DNA of 64,000 nucleotides, taken from the NCBI RefSeq assembly GCF_018130145.1, contig NZ_JAFCMB010000003.1:124001-188000 (forward strand), written 5' to 3'. The notes below the pieces were generated by a model, which searched no databases, had not been told where the DNA came from, and was given only the letters and a program-made list of their open reading frames with translations. This DNA comes from Bradyrhizobium sp. AUGA SZCCT0176. GTDB taxonomy: Bacteria; Pseudomonadota; Alphaproteobacteria; Rhizobiales; Xanthobacteraceae. The position numbers were made by a program, and so were the translations under genes. This document shows positions 33,516 to 44,356 of this stretch, piece by piece (position 1 is the first letter of the stretch; the number at the start of each line of letters is the position of its first letter).

Positions 33516-34070
33516 TCACTCATCCAATTTCTTGCTCAGTTCAGGATCGAGCTTGTTCCGGTCGACAGACTGATAGAACGTGATGGGTCTGCATTTTCCC
33601 TCGAAATCGGCCAGGACGATGGCCGTCCACGGATTCGTGGTCTCGCCCGAATTGTCGCGGAGGTCCGGCATGACCTTGCGAGCTGCGATCACATACCAAG
33701 CGCGACCAGTCGTTGCGGCCTTCGCAGCCGCAGCGAACTCATCCAGTATTCCGCGCAGGTTTTTGCGCATTTCTTCTTCAGTGTCTCCGCGGAGGTATTT
33801 TCGAGACGACTTTCCCGCTTCTCCGTACTCATGATGAATGTTCAACTGCAGTCGGGCATCGTCCACTTCGATCTTGGTCACCCGTATCGCCGCGCCGCCT
33901 TCGCGAAGATAGTCTCGCACCCGGACATCGCAGGCCAAAAATCTGTCCGCGGGCGGCTGAGCGACGCTCCCTGCAGGGTTCTTTTTTCGAGGAGCAGCAT
34001 CCGCAGGCGTCGTGGCGATGGCGGTGCTGAAGAGCGCCGCGGCAAGCACGACTGGAAGAGGGATACTCAT
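33516..34070 (-). CDS. Secreted protein, hypothetical
   Basis: The 184-residue protein has a signal peptide (VVLAAALFSTAIATTPADAAPRKK). The mature domain contains FLACDVRVRDYLREGGAAIRVTKIEVDDARLQLNIHHEY, an alpha/beta pattern, then EEEMRKNLRGILDEFAAAAKAATTGRAWYVIAARKVMP and EGKCRPITFYQSVDRNKLDPELSKKLDE. Two Cys may pair. No known family is recognised. Codon use is less GC-rich than in neighbours, and it lies within the repeat-bounded segment 33286-38218, divergent from the penicillin-binding protein gene. Confidence 0.7.
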   Translation of the reverse strand: MSIPLPVVLAAALFSTAIATTPADAAPRKKNPAGSVAQPPADRFLACDVRVRDYLREGGAAIRVTKIEVDDARLQLNIHHEYGEAGKSSRKYLRGDTEEEMRKNLRGILDEFAAAAKAATTGRAWYVIAARKVMPDLRDNSGETTNPWTAIVLADFEGKCRPITFYQSVDRNKLDPELSKKLDE

Positions 34071-34272
34071 GAGTGCGCTGCCAATATGGTATTTTTAGAA
34101 CGACTGGCCGCAGCGTTGGTTCCGTGGCCCGGCCAGGTCGGAGCGGTGCTGAAGGTCCGGAAAAGCGGACGGCGGCGCCTCGGGAACTTTTTCCTCAACA
34201 CAGCCTTGTTTATAATATCGTTCTACAAGAACGGGACCTTACGGAGGCGGCTGTCTCGACCGTCGGCAGGTC

Positions 34273-37134
34273 ATGGACACGATTCTCATCAAGATCTTCG
34301 CCACGGCGCTGGCCTTCAGCCAGGTCACTACCCGGCCGGATGCAGTCAAGACCGAGTTCGATGCGGTGCGTGACCGCTTCGAGGTGGCGCAGCTTTTGAA
34401 TGCCGGCTGCGCCCACATGCGCAAGGCTTTCGACATCGAGGACATCAACCTCGACGATCTGATTGCCACTGCCATGGATGACAAGGAGGCACTGAGCAGC
34501 GAGATCAAGGCGCTCAAAGGACTGAACCTGGCCGACCTCCACGTGACCTACAAGGAGTTCTGCAAAGTCGAAAAAGTTGAACGATCGCCGGTCGATCTCG
34601 GTCAGGTCATCGCTTTCTACAACAGCGCGGTGAAGGATCTGCCCGACGCCGTGCAGCTCAAGCACCTCAGGCTTCCTGGCACCAGCGTAGTCCTCGACAA
34701 CAAGCGCGAACGCCTTGCCGAGATTTACGAACCGAACAATCGCCGCGTCTGGGTCACGCTTGCGGATATCCCAGAAGAGGTGCGCAACGCATTCATCGCC
34801 GCGGAGGACAGGCGTTTTTTCCAACACGCGGGCATTGACGAGCGCGGACTGGTCCGCGCCTTCATCGGCAACTTCACGCAGCCGGGCCGGCCGCAGGGCG
34901 GCTCAACCATTACACAGCAGGTCGCGAAGAATCTGCTGGTGGGCAACGACATCACTTACGAAAGAAAACTGCGCGAGATGATCGTCGCCTCGCGGATGGA
35001 GCGCGCCCTGACCAAGGCGGAAATCCTCGAGCTCTATCTCAACTCGATTTATCTCGGTCGCGGAGCCTGGGGCATCGAGATGGCGGCGCGCAGCTATTTC
35101 GGTAAACCAGCCAAGGCGCTCTCCGCCGTCGAGGGCGCGCTACTCGCCGGGCTCGCCAAGGGACCGAACTACTTCAATCCTGACCGCCACCCTGAGCGCG
35201 CGCGCGAGCGCCTTGCCTACGTGCTTGGCCGCATGCAGAACGACGCGATGATCGACGCCGCCGCGGCGCAAGCAGTATTGCCGCAGCTTGTCGAGTACCG
35301 GCCGACGCGACGGGACTTCGGCTTTCACTTCGTCGATCAGATCGCCCGCGAGGCAAAGGTGGTCGCAGGCCTCGATACTCTCACCAAATCCTCCTACACG
35401 GTGCGCTCGACCGTCAACTCGGCCTTGCAGCGCACAGTCGAAGTAACATTGCAGGAGGGCCTCGCGCGGTACGAGCTGAACACCAATCGGTACAAATTTG
35501 AGGGACCCGAGGCGAACATTTCCAATGCTGTCCGTCTGAGTGCGGCTGACCTGAGGGCCACGGAACCGGCCTGGCTCGTGGCGTTGAAGACGACGCGGCT
35601 ACCTCTCTATGACGTTCACTGGGAATCGGCGGTCGTCCTGGAGAATACGCGTGGCAAAAGCGGCCATGCGATCAACGTCGGTCTGACCGATGGAAGCATC
35701 CTGCCGCTGAACACCTGGAGCGCCGCGATCCGGCGCAGTCTCAAGCCGTACGACGTGATCTACGTGCAGGTGCGCAAAGCCAATGCTAAGCAAGCGGCGC
35801 GTGCCGATCTGCGCATTCGACCGACCGTGCAGGGAGCGGCACTCGTACTCGAGAACGAAACCGGCCGCATTCTCGCGATGGCGGGCGGCTTTTCCTATCC
35901 GGCGAGCCAGCTCAACCGCGTCGTTCAGAGCCTGCGGCAACCCGGCTCCACCTTCAAGCCGCTGACCTACCTCGCCGCCCTTCGGAAGGGATTGCAGCCG
36001 AACACGCTGGTGCTGGACGAACCTCTGACGCTGGCACCGATCGGGGCGGCGGCCTCCGGCCAGCGCGGTTTCTGGTCGCCGAAGAACTATGACGGCGGCG
36101 CTTCGGGCGCCATTACACTGCGGAGTGCGCTGGAAAACTCCCGGAATCTCGCCACCGCGCAACTGCTCGCGACCGGTCTCGCCGACAGCGCCGAGCGAGG
36201 CCTCGACCAGGTCTGCTTGCTCGCGATGGAAGCGCAGCTCTACAAAGAATGCATGCGCTACTACCCGTTCGTGCTCGGTGCCCAATCGGTGCGGCTCATC
36301 GACCTTGCGGCGTTCTATGCAGCGATCGCCAACGAAGGCGCACGACCCCAGCCCCATGCGATCGAAACGATCGAACAGGACGGCCGCCCAATCTACCGGC
36401 ACGATCCGCATGCGCTGTCCTGGATCGGCTTCGCCGACCGCGCATCATTTTACCAGTTGAAATCAATGCTGCAGGGCGTGCTCGCGCGCGGAACTGCGCG
36501 CGGAGTGAAGCATCTCTCGCCCTATGCCGGCGGCAAGACTGGTACCACCGATAATTCGGCCGATGCCTGGTTCGTCGGTTTCACAAATGACGTTACCATC
36601 GCCATCTGGGTCGGCTACGACAATGGCGACGGCGGGCGCCGCACCCTTGGGCGCGGCCAGACCGGAGGAAAAGTGGCGCTGCCGATGTTCGAGCCGATCG
36701 TGCAGGCAGCCTGGGAGCTGCACGCTCCCAAGACGGCGTTGAACGGCCCTTCGCGCGAAGCTTTGCATCAGCTCGTTGCTCTGTCGATCGATCCCCATAC
36801 CGGCGATCCTGCACCGGCCGGCTCCGGGCGCGCTTTCACCGAGTACCTCAAGAGGGATCCGTCGGGCAGAATCGATGATACGCAATTTCGGATCGTCTCG
36901 CGTGCAGAAAGCTACGCCCATCGTGGCAGTCATGACGGAGACGACGGGCCATTCCAGCCGTGGTCCTACGATAATCGCCATTACGGCGATAACCGGCGGC
37001 CCTTTCAATTCCCGAACTGGCGTCTTGGTCCGCGCGAGTATCCCTCCTGGCGCGGATATCCCGATGACGAGGACCGCCTCCCGCGACCGCCGCTCCGAGT
37101 CGATCCCGATTATTTCTCGCGGCGGCTGAATTGA
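34273..37134 (+). CDS. Class A penicillin-binding protein (PBP1A-like transglycosylase/transpeptidase)
   Basis: The 953-residue peptidoglycan synthase has a GT51 domain at about 145-330 with catalytic Glu178 in IAAEDRRFFQHAGID, GGSTITQQVAKNLL, RKLREMIVASRMERALTKAEILELYLN and AARSYFGKPA. The transpeptidase domain has STFK (QPGSTFKPLTYLAAL), ENSRNLA and GGKTGTTDNSADAWFVGFT. The N-terminus is odd: a short weakly hydrophobic segment (about 3-17) and then about 120 extra residues before the GT domain, instead of a strong membrane anchor. The C-terminus has a Trp/Arg/Asp/Pro-rich tail of about 70 residues. Located in a repeat-bounded block, it may be an acquired additional PBP1A. Confidence 0.9.
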   Translation: MDTILIKIFATALAFSQVTTRPDAVKTEFDAVRDRFEVAQLLNAGCAHMRKAFDIEDINLDDLIATAMDDKEALSSEIKALKGLNLADLHVTYKEFCKVEKVERSPVDLGQVIAFYNSAVKDLPDAVQLKHLRLPGTSVVLDNKRERLAEIYEPNNRRVWVTLADIPEEVRNAFIAAEDRRFFQHAGIDERGLVRAFIGNFTQPGRPQGGSTITQQVAKNLLVGNDITYERKLREMIVASRMERALTKAEILELYLNSIYLGRGAWGIEMAARSYFGKPAKALSAVEGALLAGLAKGPNYFNPDRHPERARERLAYVLGRMQNDAMIDAAAAQAVLPQLVEYRPTRRDFGFHFVDQIAREAKVVAGLDTLTKSSYTVRSTVNSALQRTVEVTLQEGLARYELNTNRYKFEGPEANISNAVRLSAADLRATEPAWLVALKTTRLPLYDVHWESAVVLENTRGKSGHAINVGLTDGSILPLNTWSAAIRRSLKPYDVIYVQVRKANAKQAARADLRIRPTVQGAALVLENETGRILAMAGGFSYPASQLNRVVQSLRQPGSTFKPLTYLAALRKGLQPNTLVLDEPLTLAPIGAAASGQRGFWSPKNYDGGASGAITLRSALENSRNLATAQLLATGLADSAERGLDQVCLLAMEAQLYKECMRYYPFVLGAQSVRLIDLAAFYAAIANEGARPQPHAIETIEQDGRPIYRHDPHALSWIGFADRASFYQLKSMLQGVLARGTARGVKHLSPYAGGKTGTTDNSADAWFVGFTNDVTIAIWVGYDNGDGGRRTLGRGQTGGKVALPMFEPIVQAAWELHAPKTALNGPSREALHQLVALSIDPHTGDPAPAGSGRAFTEYLKRDPSGRIDDTQFRIVSRAESYAHRGSHDGDDGPFQPWSYDNRHYGDNRRPFQFPNWRLGPREYPSWRGYPDDEDRLPRPPLRVDPDYFSRRLN

Positions 37135-37145
37135 GTATTGATGCC

Positions 37146-38156
37146 ATGAGACTGCATCGTGCCGCTGCCCTCATCGCCGCCTGCGTGGCCACTTGCGCGG
37201 GCGCGGCCGCGCAGGAATTCCAGCTGGAGGACGTGCCCGCAGCCGCCAGCATTCCGATCGCCCAGATCAAACCTCGCACAGTCATCTTCGCTGACCAACG
37301 CAACGACAAACTCGCCGATTCCGCGACGGGACTTATTCCTTTCGACGATTGGGCCCGCTCGCGTCCGGTTCAGCGGCGCTTCCTCTCGCTCTTCCCGAGC
37401 TTCGTTGAGCCCACGCTCAACCAACAAACGAAGCTGACGCTCTCGGTCTACCAGGCGGAGGCGCGGTTTCGACTTCCAAGACCGGCAGCGGCACTGGATC
37501 TGTCGCGGTATGCGAACGTCGCGTTCCTCGAGCAGATCGATCCGGCGGTCAAGCACCGGCCGATCACGGCGGGCGATGCTGTTCCCAACAAGGACACGGG
37601 TGTCGCCGCGCACAACCGTCCGCCGAATCGCCGCTGGTGCGAGGACGCGAAGGCGATCTGCGTGCAGTCCCGCTACATGTTCGAAGGGAAAATTCCGGCG
37701 GGCATTCACCTTGCCAACAAGCTGCGCGAGGAGAGCAAAAGGCCCATTCCAGATTTCATCGAGTTCCAGAGTGAGATCGGGCTGGTCACGCAGCCGCACC
37801 TTGCCGAGCTGCCGAGCCTGACAGGACTCGACTCCACAGTCACCGGTGGGCTCGAGCAGAACATCTTTTGGGTGAACCAAGTCATCCAGTTCGGCAAGCT
37901 GCTTGCGATCCTGCAACAACATCCGACCGAGCGGGACGCCGCCATCGCGACGGTCTACATCCTGATTGTGGTCAGGAACGACGTGCTGAACAAGCAAAGG
38001 GAGTACAGCAAAACACCCGTTCTGCGAAACCTCGTGCCCGCGCAACTGCTCATGGGCAACAGCTCCTTCAACAGCGGCGATTCGCTGAGCGCCGGCCTAC
38101 CGAAATACGCCAGAAGCCGCATCAAGGCGATCGCCGACATGATGGAGCGGGAATGA
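37146..38156 (+). CDS. Secreted protein co-located with PBP1A, unknown function
   Basis: The protein has 336 residues from ATG 37146 (11 nt after the penicillin-binding protein stop), where a signal peptide begins (MRLHRAAALIAACVATCAGAAAQ). The mature protein has FQLEDVPAAASIPIAQIKPRTVIFADQRNDKLADSATG, two Cys in RRWCEDAKAICVQSRYMFEGKIP, and helical sequence thereafter (IFWVNQVIQFGKLLAILQQHPTERDAAIATVYILIVVRND). I recognise no family. Tight spacing to the penicillin-binding protein gene suggests an operon and possibly a cell-wall accessory role. Confidence 0.72.
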   Translation: MRLHRAAALIAACVATCAGAAAQEFQLEDVPAAASIPIAQIKPRTVIFADQRNDKLADSATGLIPFDDWARSRPVQRRFLSLFPSFVEPTLNQQTKLTLSVYQAEARFRLPRPAAALDLSRYANVAFLEQIDPAVKHRPITAGDAVPNKDTGVAAHNRPPNRRWCEDAKAICVQSRYMFEGKIPAGIHLANKLREESKRPIPDFIEFQSEIGLVTQPHLAELPSLTGLDSTVTGGLEQNIFWVNQVIQFGKLLAILQQHPTERDAAIATVYILIVVRNDVLNKQREYSKTPVLRNLVPAQLLMGNSSFNSGDSLSAGLPKYARSRIKAIADMMERE

Positions 38157-38190
38157 GCAGATCGTGTGCGGCGACGAATGGACGCCGGTG

Positions 38191-38218
38191 TGGTGAAGGA
38201 CTGAGTAAGCGCGCTCAC
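38191..38218. repeat. Direct repeat, right copy
   Basis: Twenty-eight bases starting TGGTGAAGGACTGAGTAAG, ending GCGCTCAC; the counterpart of 33286-33312. Here it is outside any gene and looks like a displaced copy of the gdhB 3' end. Confidence 0.8.
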
Positions 38219-38250
38219 AAGCGTTTCGTGCGTTGCGATGACACTCTTGG

Positions 38251-40155
<1,905 letters not shown>

Positions 40156-40178
40156 CCTGAAGCTTTCAATGCACGGTT

Positions 40179-41105
40179 TCAGTAGCCGCGTTTACGATCG
40201 ACACGACCCGGCAAGGTTTCACCGCGGCGGTGGCGACCGATGGTTTCGAGTACGAATTCAACCGCCGTTTCCGGCGTCGTCATGCTCGCAATATGCGGTG
40301 TGAGGAGAATGCGCGGATGGCTCCAGAACGGGTGGCCTGCCGGCAGCGGCTCCTGTTCGGCGACGTCGAGAACGGCTGACGACAACAGGCCGCGCTCCAG
40401 AGCCGCAATGAGGTCTGCCTCGACCAGATGCCCGCCCCGCCCGACATTGACGAGTTGAGCACCACGCGGCAGCGCCTCGAACAAACCAGTATTCAGGATG
40501 CCGCGGGTTTCATCGGTCAGCGGCAGCAGGCAGACAAGGATGTCGGTCTGCGCGAGGAAATCGGGCAATGTCTCCCGGCCGGCATGGCAAGTGACACCCT
40601 CTATGCTGCGCAGGGAGCGGTTCCAGCCGGCAAGCGGAAAACCGAATGGCTTGAGCCGTTCAAGCACCGCCTGACCGAGCAGACCGAGGCCCATCACGCC
40701 GACGCGCCGTTTCGCCGCCGGCGTGATCCGGATCTCGCGCCACGTCTGCTGCCGCTGCTGGGCGATGAAGTGCACGAGATCGCGGTGCAGCGCGAGCACG
40801 GCCATGGTGGCGTATTCAACCATGCTCTCCGTGATGCCGGGCTCCAGCATGCGGATCAGCGGAACATGGGGTGGGAGCTGCGAGAAATCGAATTGATCGA
40901 CCCCTGCTCCGACCGAGAAGACGAGCTCGAGATTGCGAAAGGTTGCGGCGATGTTTTCCGGCGGGCTCCACACCGCCAGATAGCGCACCTCTGCCGGATC
41001 GCCGACATCGGGCCAGAGCCGGAACGGCAGCTCCGGGGCGCGCGCCGCAAAATGGCGGGCCCATTCGAGGCCGCGGGTCGCGTTCGCCTTGTAAAGGAAT
41101 GTCAT
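40179..41105 (-). CDS. D-2-hydroxyacid dehydrogenase, glyoxylate/hydroxypyruvate reductase A-like
   Basis: The protein has 308 residues from ATG 41105 (MTFLYKANATRGLEWARHF). It has the split Rossmann fold of the 2-hydroxyacid dehydrogenase family: RVGVMGLGLLGQAVLERLKPFGFPLAGWNRS for NAD(P) binding, then catalytic Arg (NVGRGGHLVEADLI), Glu (LDVAEQEPLPAGHPFWSHP) and His (LTPHIAS). The short N-terminal substrate domain and sequence style match GhrA. It would reduce a 2-oxoacid to a D-hydroxyacid, plausibly the keto acid released by the neighbouring FAD oxidase. Its start lies 24 nt beyond the oxidase stop. Confidence 0.9.
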   Translation of the reverse strand: MTFLYKANATRGLEWARHFAARAPELPFRLWPDVGDPAEVRYLAVWSPPENIAATFRNLELVFSVGAGVDQFDFSQLPPHVPLIRMLEPGITESMVEYATMAVLALHRDLVHFIAQQRQQTWREIRITPAAKRRVGVMGLGLLGQAVLERLKPFGFPLAGWNRSLRSIEGVTCHAGRETLPDFLAQTDILVCLLPLTDETRGILNTGLFEALPRGAQLVNVGRGGHLVEADLIAALERGLLSSAVLDVAEQEPLPAGHPFWSHPRILLTPHIASMTTPETAVEFVLETIGRHRRGETLPGRVDRKRGY

Positions 41106-41128
41106 GGCGCGGGCCCGATCCGATACCA

Positions 41129-42457
41129 CTAGAACAGGCTGACCGGCGCCAGCGGCCGGCCGTCGATCAGGCGCGTATGGCTGTAGGCCGCCGGATCGAC
41201 CAGTGGCGTTTCGCCCGTGACGAGGTCGGCAGCGAGCTTGCCGGCTGCCGGGCCAATGCCAAATCCATGACCGCTGAAACCGGTCGCGAGAAAAAAGCCC
41301 GGCAGGGAGTCGACGGGAGAAATCACCGGAATGGTGTCGGGCGTCGTATCGATTGTGCCTCCCCAGGCCTCCGCGACTTCGATGCCCTTTAAATCAGGGT
41401 TTGACTTGATCAGCGCCGCGAGCGCCGAAGTGACCAGCGACATATCAGGCGCGGGATCGCGCACCCGCTCGGTCTCGAACGGCGAAGGCTTGTCGAGGCT
41501 CCAGTTGGTGCCGCGCATGATCTGATCGAAGAACGACTTTCCGAACGACAGCTTCAGTCCCTTGCGGCGCTGCTTGTAGGTCGGCCAGAAGGTTTTGGCA
41601 TAGCGAAACAGATCCGGCGACACTTCCACCGTGCCGCGCCCGCGCAGCGCCAGCGTGAAGCCGCCATCGAGGCGGCGGCGAATGCAATAGAAGTCGGTGC
41701 CGAGCGCGCCCATCGTGATTTCCGGCGCCGGCGTGGTGCGGCACGCGGTGGCGTTGACGAGGCCGATCGGCAGCTCGATGCCGTGGCGCCGGCAGAACAG
41801 CGACGACCACGCCCCTCCCGCCAGCAGCACGGACTGCGTGCGAATGGCGCCCTTCTCGGTGACGACCGCGCTCACCTGTCCGCCCTGGGTTTCGAGCCCG
41901 CGCGCGGCGCAGCCCTGGTGAATCGTCACACCGTGCTTGCGCGCGGCGGCCGCGAGCGCCGGCACCGCCATCGAAGGCTCGGCGCGCCCGTCACTCGGCG
42001 TGTGCAAACCGCCGACCCAGCTATCTGCATTGCCGGGCACGCGCTCAGCGACCTCGGCCGCCGACAAGACGGTTGAATGAACCTGCTGTTCGCGGGCGAT
42101 CTCGGCCCACTTCTCCCAAGCGGCCAGTTCCTGCGGGTTCTTGGTCAGGAACAAGACACCGGTGCGCCGAAAGCCGGCATCGACGCCGGCGTCGTTCTGC
42201 ATGTCCTCCCACAACCGCAGCGCCTCGCGGGCCAGCGGGATCTCGGCGCGGGCACGGCCCTGCTGGCGGCACCAGCCCCAGTTGCGGCTCGACTGCTCCG
42301 CGCCGACATACCCCTTCTCGATCAGCGCGACGGAGTGTCCTTTCTTCGCCAGATGATACGCCGCCGAAACGCCGATGACGCCACCGCCGATGACGACAAC
42401 ATCGGCTTGCGCCGGCAAGCGTTCGTCGCTCGTGATGCGGCTGAGTGGCGGGGACAT
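41129..42457 (-). CDS. FAD-dependent amine/D-amino-acid oxidase family protein (DAO superfamily)
   Basis: The 442-residue flavoenzyme has the N-terminal dinucleotide motif ADVVVIGGGVIGVSAAYHLAKKGHSVALIEKG, then YVGAEQSSRNWGWCRQQGR, where the Ser-Arg-x-Trp-Gly-Trp-x-Arg region faces the flavin in DadA- and opine/dehydroglycine-type oxidases. The C-terminal flavin contact is PGFFLATGFSGHGFGIGPAAGKLAADLV. It deaminates an N-substituted or D-amino acid to a 2-oxoacid. Its place among Dpp-type permease genes suggests that the importer brings in the substrate; which one cannot be told from sequence. Confidence 0.9.
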   Translation of the reverse strand: MSPPLSRITSDERLPAQADVVVIGGGVIGVSAAYHLAKKGHSVALIEKGYVGAEQSSRNWGWCRQQGRARAEIPLAREALRLWEDMQNDAGVDAGFRRTGVLFLTKNPQELAAWEKWAEIAREQQVHSTVLSAAEVAERVPGNADSWVGGLHTPSDGRAEPSMAVPALAAAARKHGVTIHQGCAARGLETQGGQVSAVVTEKGAIRTQSVLLAGGAWSSLFCRRHGIELPIGLVNATACRTTPAPEITMGALGTDFYCIRRRLDGGFTLALRGRGTVEVSPDLFRYAKTFWPTYKQRRKGLKLSFGKSFFDQIMRGTNWSLDKPSPFETERVRDPAPDMSLVTSALAALIKSNPDLKGIEVAEAWGGTIDTTPDTIPVISPVDSLPGFFLATGFSGHGFGIGPAAGKLAADLVTGETPLVDPAAYSHTRLIDGRPLAPVSLF

Positions 42458-42500
42458 GAGACTCTCCTGACAGTAAAGTTTATGGACGCCCGTACGGGCT

Positions 42501-43376
42501 TCATGGGATGTTCATGCGCGGATCGAGCGCGTCGCGCAGTCCGTCGCCGAGGAAGTTGAAGCTGGTCACGGCCAGCGTGATGGCAACGCCCGGCGCAATC
42601 GCAAGCCAGGGCGCACTCGTCATATAGATTTGCGCATTGTTGAGCATGTTGCCCCAGCTCGCGGCCGGCGGCTGAATGCCGAATCCGAGGTAGCTGACAT
42701 AGGATTCGAGCAGGATCGCCTTGGCGACGTTGAGCGTGGCCGCAACCACGATCGGCGCCATTGCGTTGGGCACGAGTTCGCGGAACATGATCCGCAGGTT
42801 AGACGACCCGAAGGCGACGGCGGCGATCGCGAACTCGCGTTCGCGAAGCGAACGGACCTGCGCTTCGACAACGCGGGCGACGCTCATCCACGCCGTGGCC
42901 GCGATCAGCAAGGTGGTGGTCATCAAGCCCGGCTCGGTGAGCGCCGCGAGCGCCAGCAGCAGAAAGATCGCCGGAAAGCACAGCACGGCATCGACGAACC
43001 GCATCAGCACGGCGCCGATGACGCCGCCATAGAAGCCCGCGAAAGCGCCGACAAGGATCCCGACCGCCATGGCGATGGTCATGGCGACGATGCCGATGGA
43101 GAGCGACACGCGACCTCCCATCATCAGCCGCGCCAGCACGTCGCGGCCAAGTTCGTCGGTGCCAAGGATGTGGGCCCCCGACAACGGCGGCGCGAACCGC
43201 TTCATGATGTCGATAAAGGTGTCGTCGAACGGCAAAAGATAAGGGCCGAACGCCGAACCCAGCACGAGGATGACGATGGTCACCGCACCCGCCAAGGCCA
43301 GCTTGTGACGCCGGAAGCGCTGCCAGGCGGCTTGGCCAGGAGCAAGTTGGACGGTCTGCAAGGCTGCGGTGCCCAT
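42501..43376 (-). CDS. Dipeptide-type ABC transporter permease (DppC-like)
   Basis: The 291-residue inner-membrane protein has an OppC N-terminus (WQRFRRHKLALAGAVTIVILVLGSAFGPYL), the motif GTDELGRDVLARLMMGGRVSLSIGIV diagnostic of OppC/DppC permeases, and the EAA loop REREFAIAAVAFGSSNLRIMFRELVPNAMAPI. About six membrane helices. It lies 3 nt after the DppB-like permease and forms a heterodimer with it. Confidence 0.94.
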   Translation of the reverse strand: MGTAALQTVQLAPGQAAWQRFRRHKLALAGAVTIVILVLGSAFGPYLLPFDDTFIDIMKRFAPPLSGAHILGTDELGRDVLARLMMGGRVSLSIGIVAMTIAMAVGILVGAFAGFYGGVIGAVLMRFVDAVLCFPAIFLLLALAALTEPGLMTTTLLIAATAWMSVARVVEAQVRSLREREFAIAAVAFGSSNLRIMFRELVPNAMAPIVVAATLNVAKAILLESYVSYLGFGIQPPAASWGNMLNNAQIYMTSAPWLAIAPGVAITLAVTSFNFLGDGLRDALDPRMNIP

Positions 43377-43379
43377 CGC

Positions 43380-44330
43380 CTATCCCACCCTGATCCGAGG
43401 ATCGACGACGGCATAGAGGATGTCGGCGAGAAGCGAGCCTATCAGCACCATCATGGCCGAAAACATCAGGATGCCCATCACGACCGGATAATCGCGATAG
43501 CCGATGGAATCGAGGAACAGCCGGCCCATGCCGGGCCAGGTGAACACGGTCTCGGTGACCAGCGCGCCGCCGAGCAATGTCGGAAACTGGAGGCCCGCAA
43601 CTGTTATCATCGGCAGCAGGGCGTTGCGCAAGGCATGCACGGTCAGGATGCGCCACTCCGGCATCCCCTTGGCGCGCGCCGTGCGGATGTAATCCTGGTT
43701 GATGACCTCGAGCATGGAGGAGCGCATGAAGCGTCCCCAGATGGCGGTCTCGACAAGCGCCAGCACGACGGCCGGTGCGATCAGATGATGCAGGAGATCG
43801 AGAAATGAGCCGTCACCGATCGTATGCCGGTTGCCGGACGGCAACCAGCCGAGCTTCACCGAAAACAGATAGATCGTGACGAGCCCAAACCAGAACGTCG
43901 GAATGGAGAGCGCGATCATGGCGCCGACAGTTGCCAGCGAATCGAACAATGAATAGCGGCGCACGGCGCCAAGCACGCCGATCCAGCAGCCGAGCAGAAC
44001 CGCGATGAGGGTCGCGGTCGCCATCAGTTCGAGCGTGGCGCCGAGATGCGAGCCGATGACGGACAGCACCGCCTCGCCGTCCCGATAGGAACGGCCCCAG
44101 TCGCCCCTGACCATGCGGCCGAACCAGTCGAGATACTGGATCGGAAGCGGACGATCGAGGCCCAGCTGCTTGGTGACGCGATCGAGATCCTCCTGCGTCA
44201 TTTGCGCCGAGGCGGCGAATTGCGAGAGCGGGCCGCCCGGCGCCAGATGGAGGATCGCAAAGCCGAGCGCCGAGACGATCACCAGCAACATGATCGCCTG
44301 CATCAGGCGATTGGCGACGTAACGGGCCAT
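43380..44330 (-). CDS. Dipeptide-type ABC transporter permease (DppB-like)
   Basis: The 316-residue inner-membrane protein has the OppB hallmark start (YVANRLMQAIMLLVIVSALGFAILHLAPGGP). LGLDRPLPIQYLDWFGRMVRGDWGRSY, an EAA-type loop (RTARAKGMPEWRILTVHALRNALLPMIT) and GGALVTETVFTWPGMGRLFLDSI follow. Six membrane segments are visible. It lies 26 nt after the binding-protein gene and 3 nt before the DppC-like gene. Confidence 0.94.
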   Translation of the reverse strand: MARYVANRLMQAIMLLVIVSALGFAILHLAPGGPLSQFAASAQMTQEDLDRVTKQLGLDRPLPIQYLDWFGRMVRGDWGRSYRDGEAVLSVIGSHLGATLELMATATLIAVLLGCWIGVLGAVRRYSLFDSLATVGAMIALSIPTFWFGLVTIYLFSVKLGWLPSGNRHTIGDGSFLDLLHHLIAPAVVLALVETAIWGRFMRSSMLEVINQDYIRTARAKGMPEWRILTVHALRNALLPMITVAGLQFPTLLGGALVTETVFTWPGMGRLFLDSIGYRDYPVVMGILMFSAMMVLIGSLLADILYAVVDPRIRVG

Positions 44331-44356
44331 TCAGGCAGTCCCCCGGATCAGACGCG

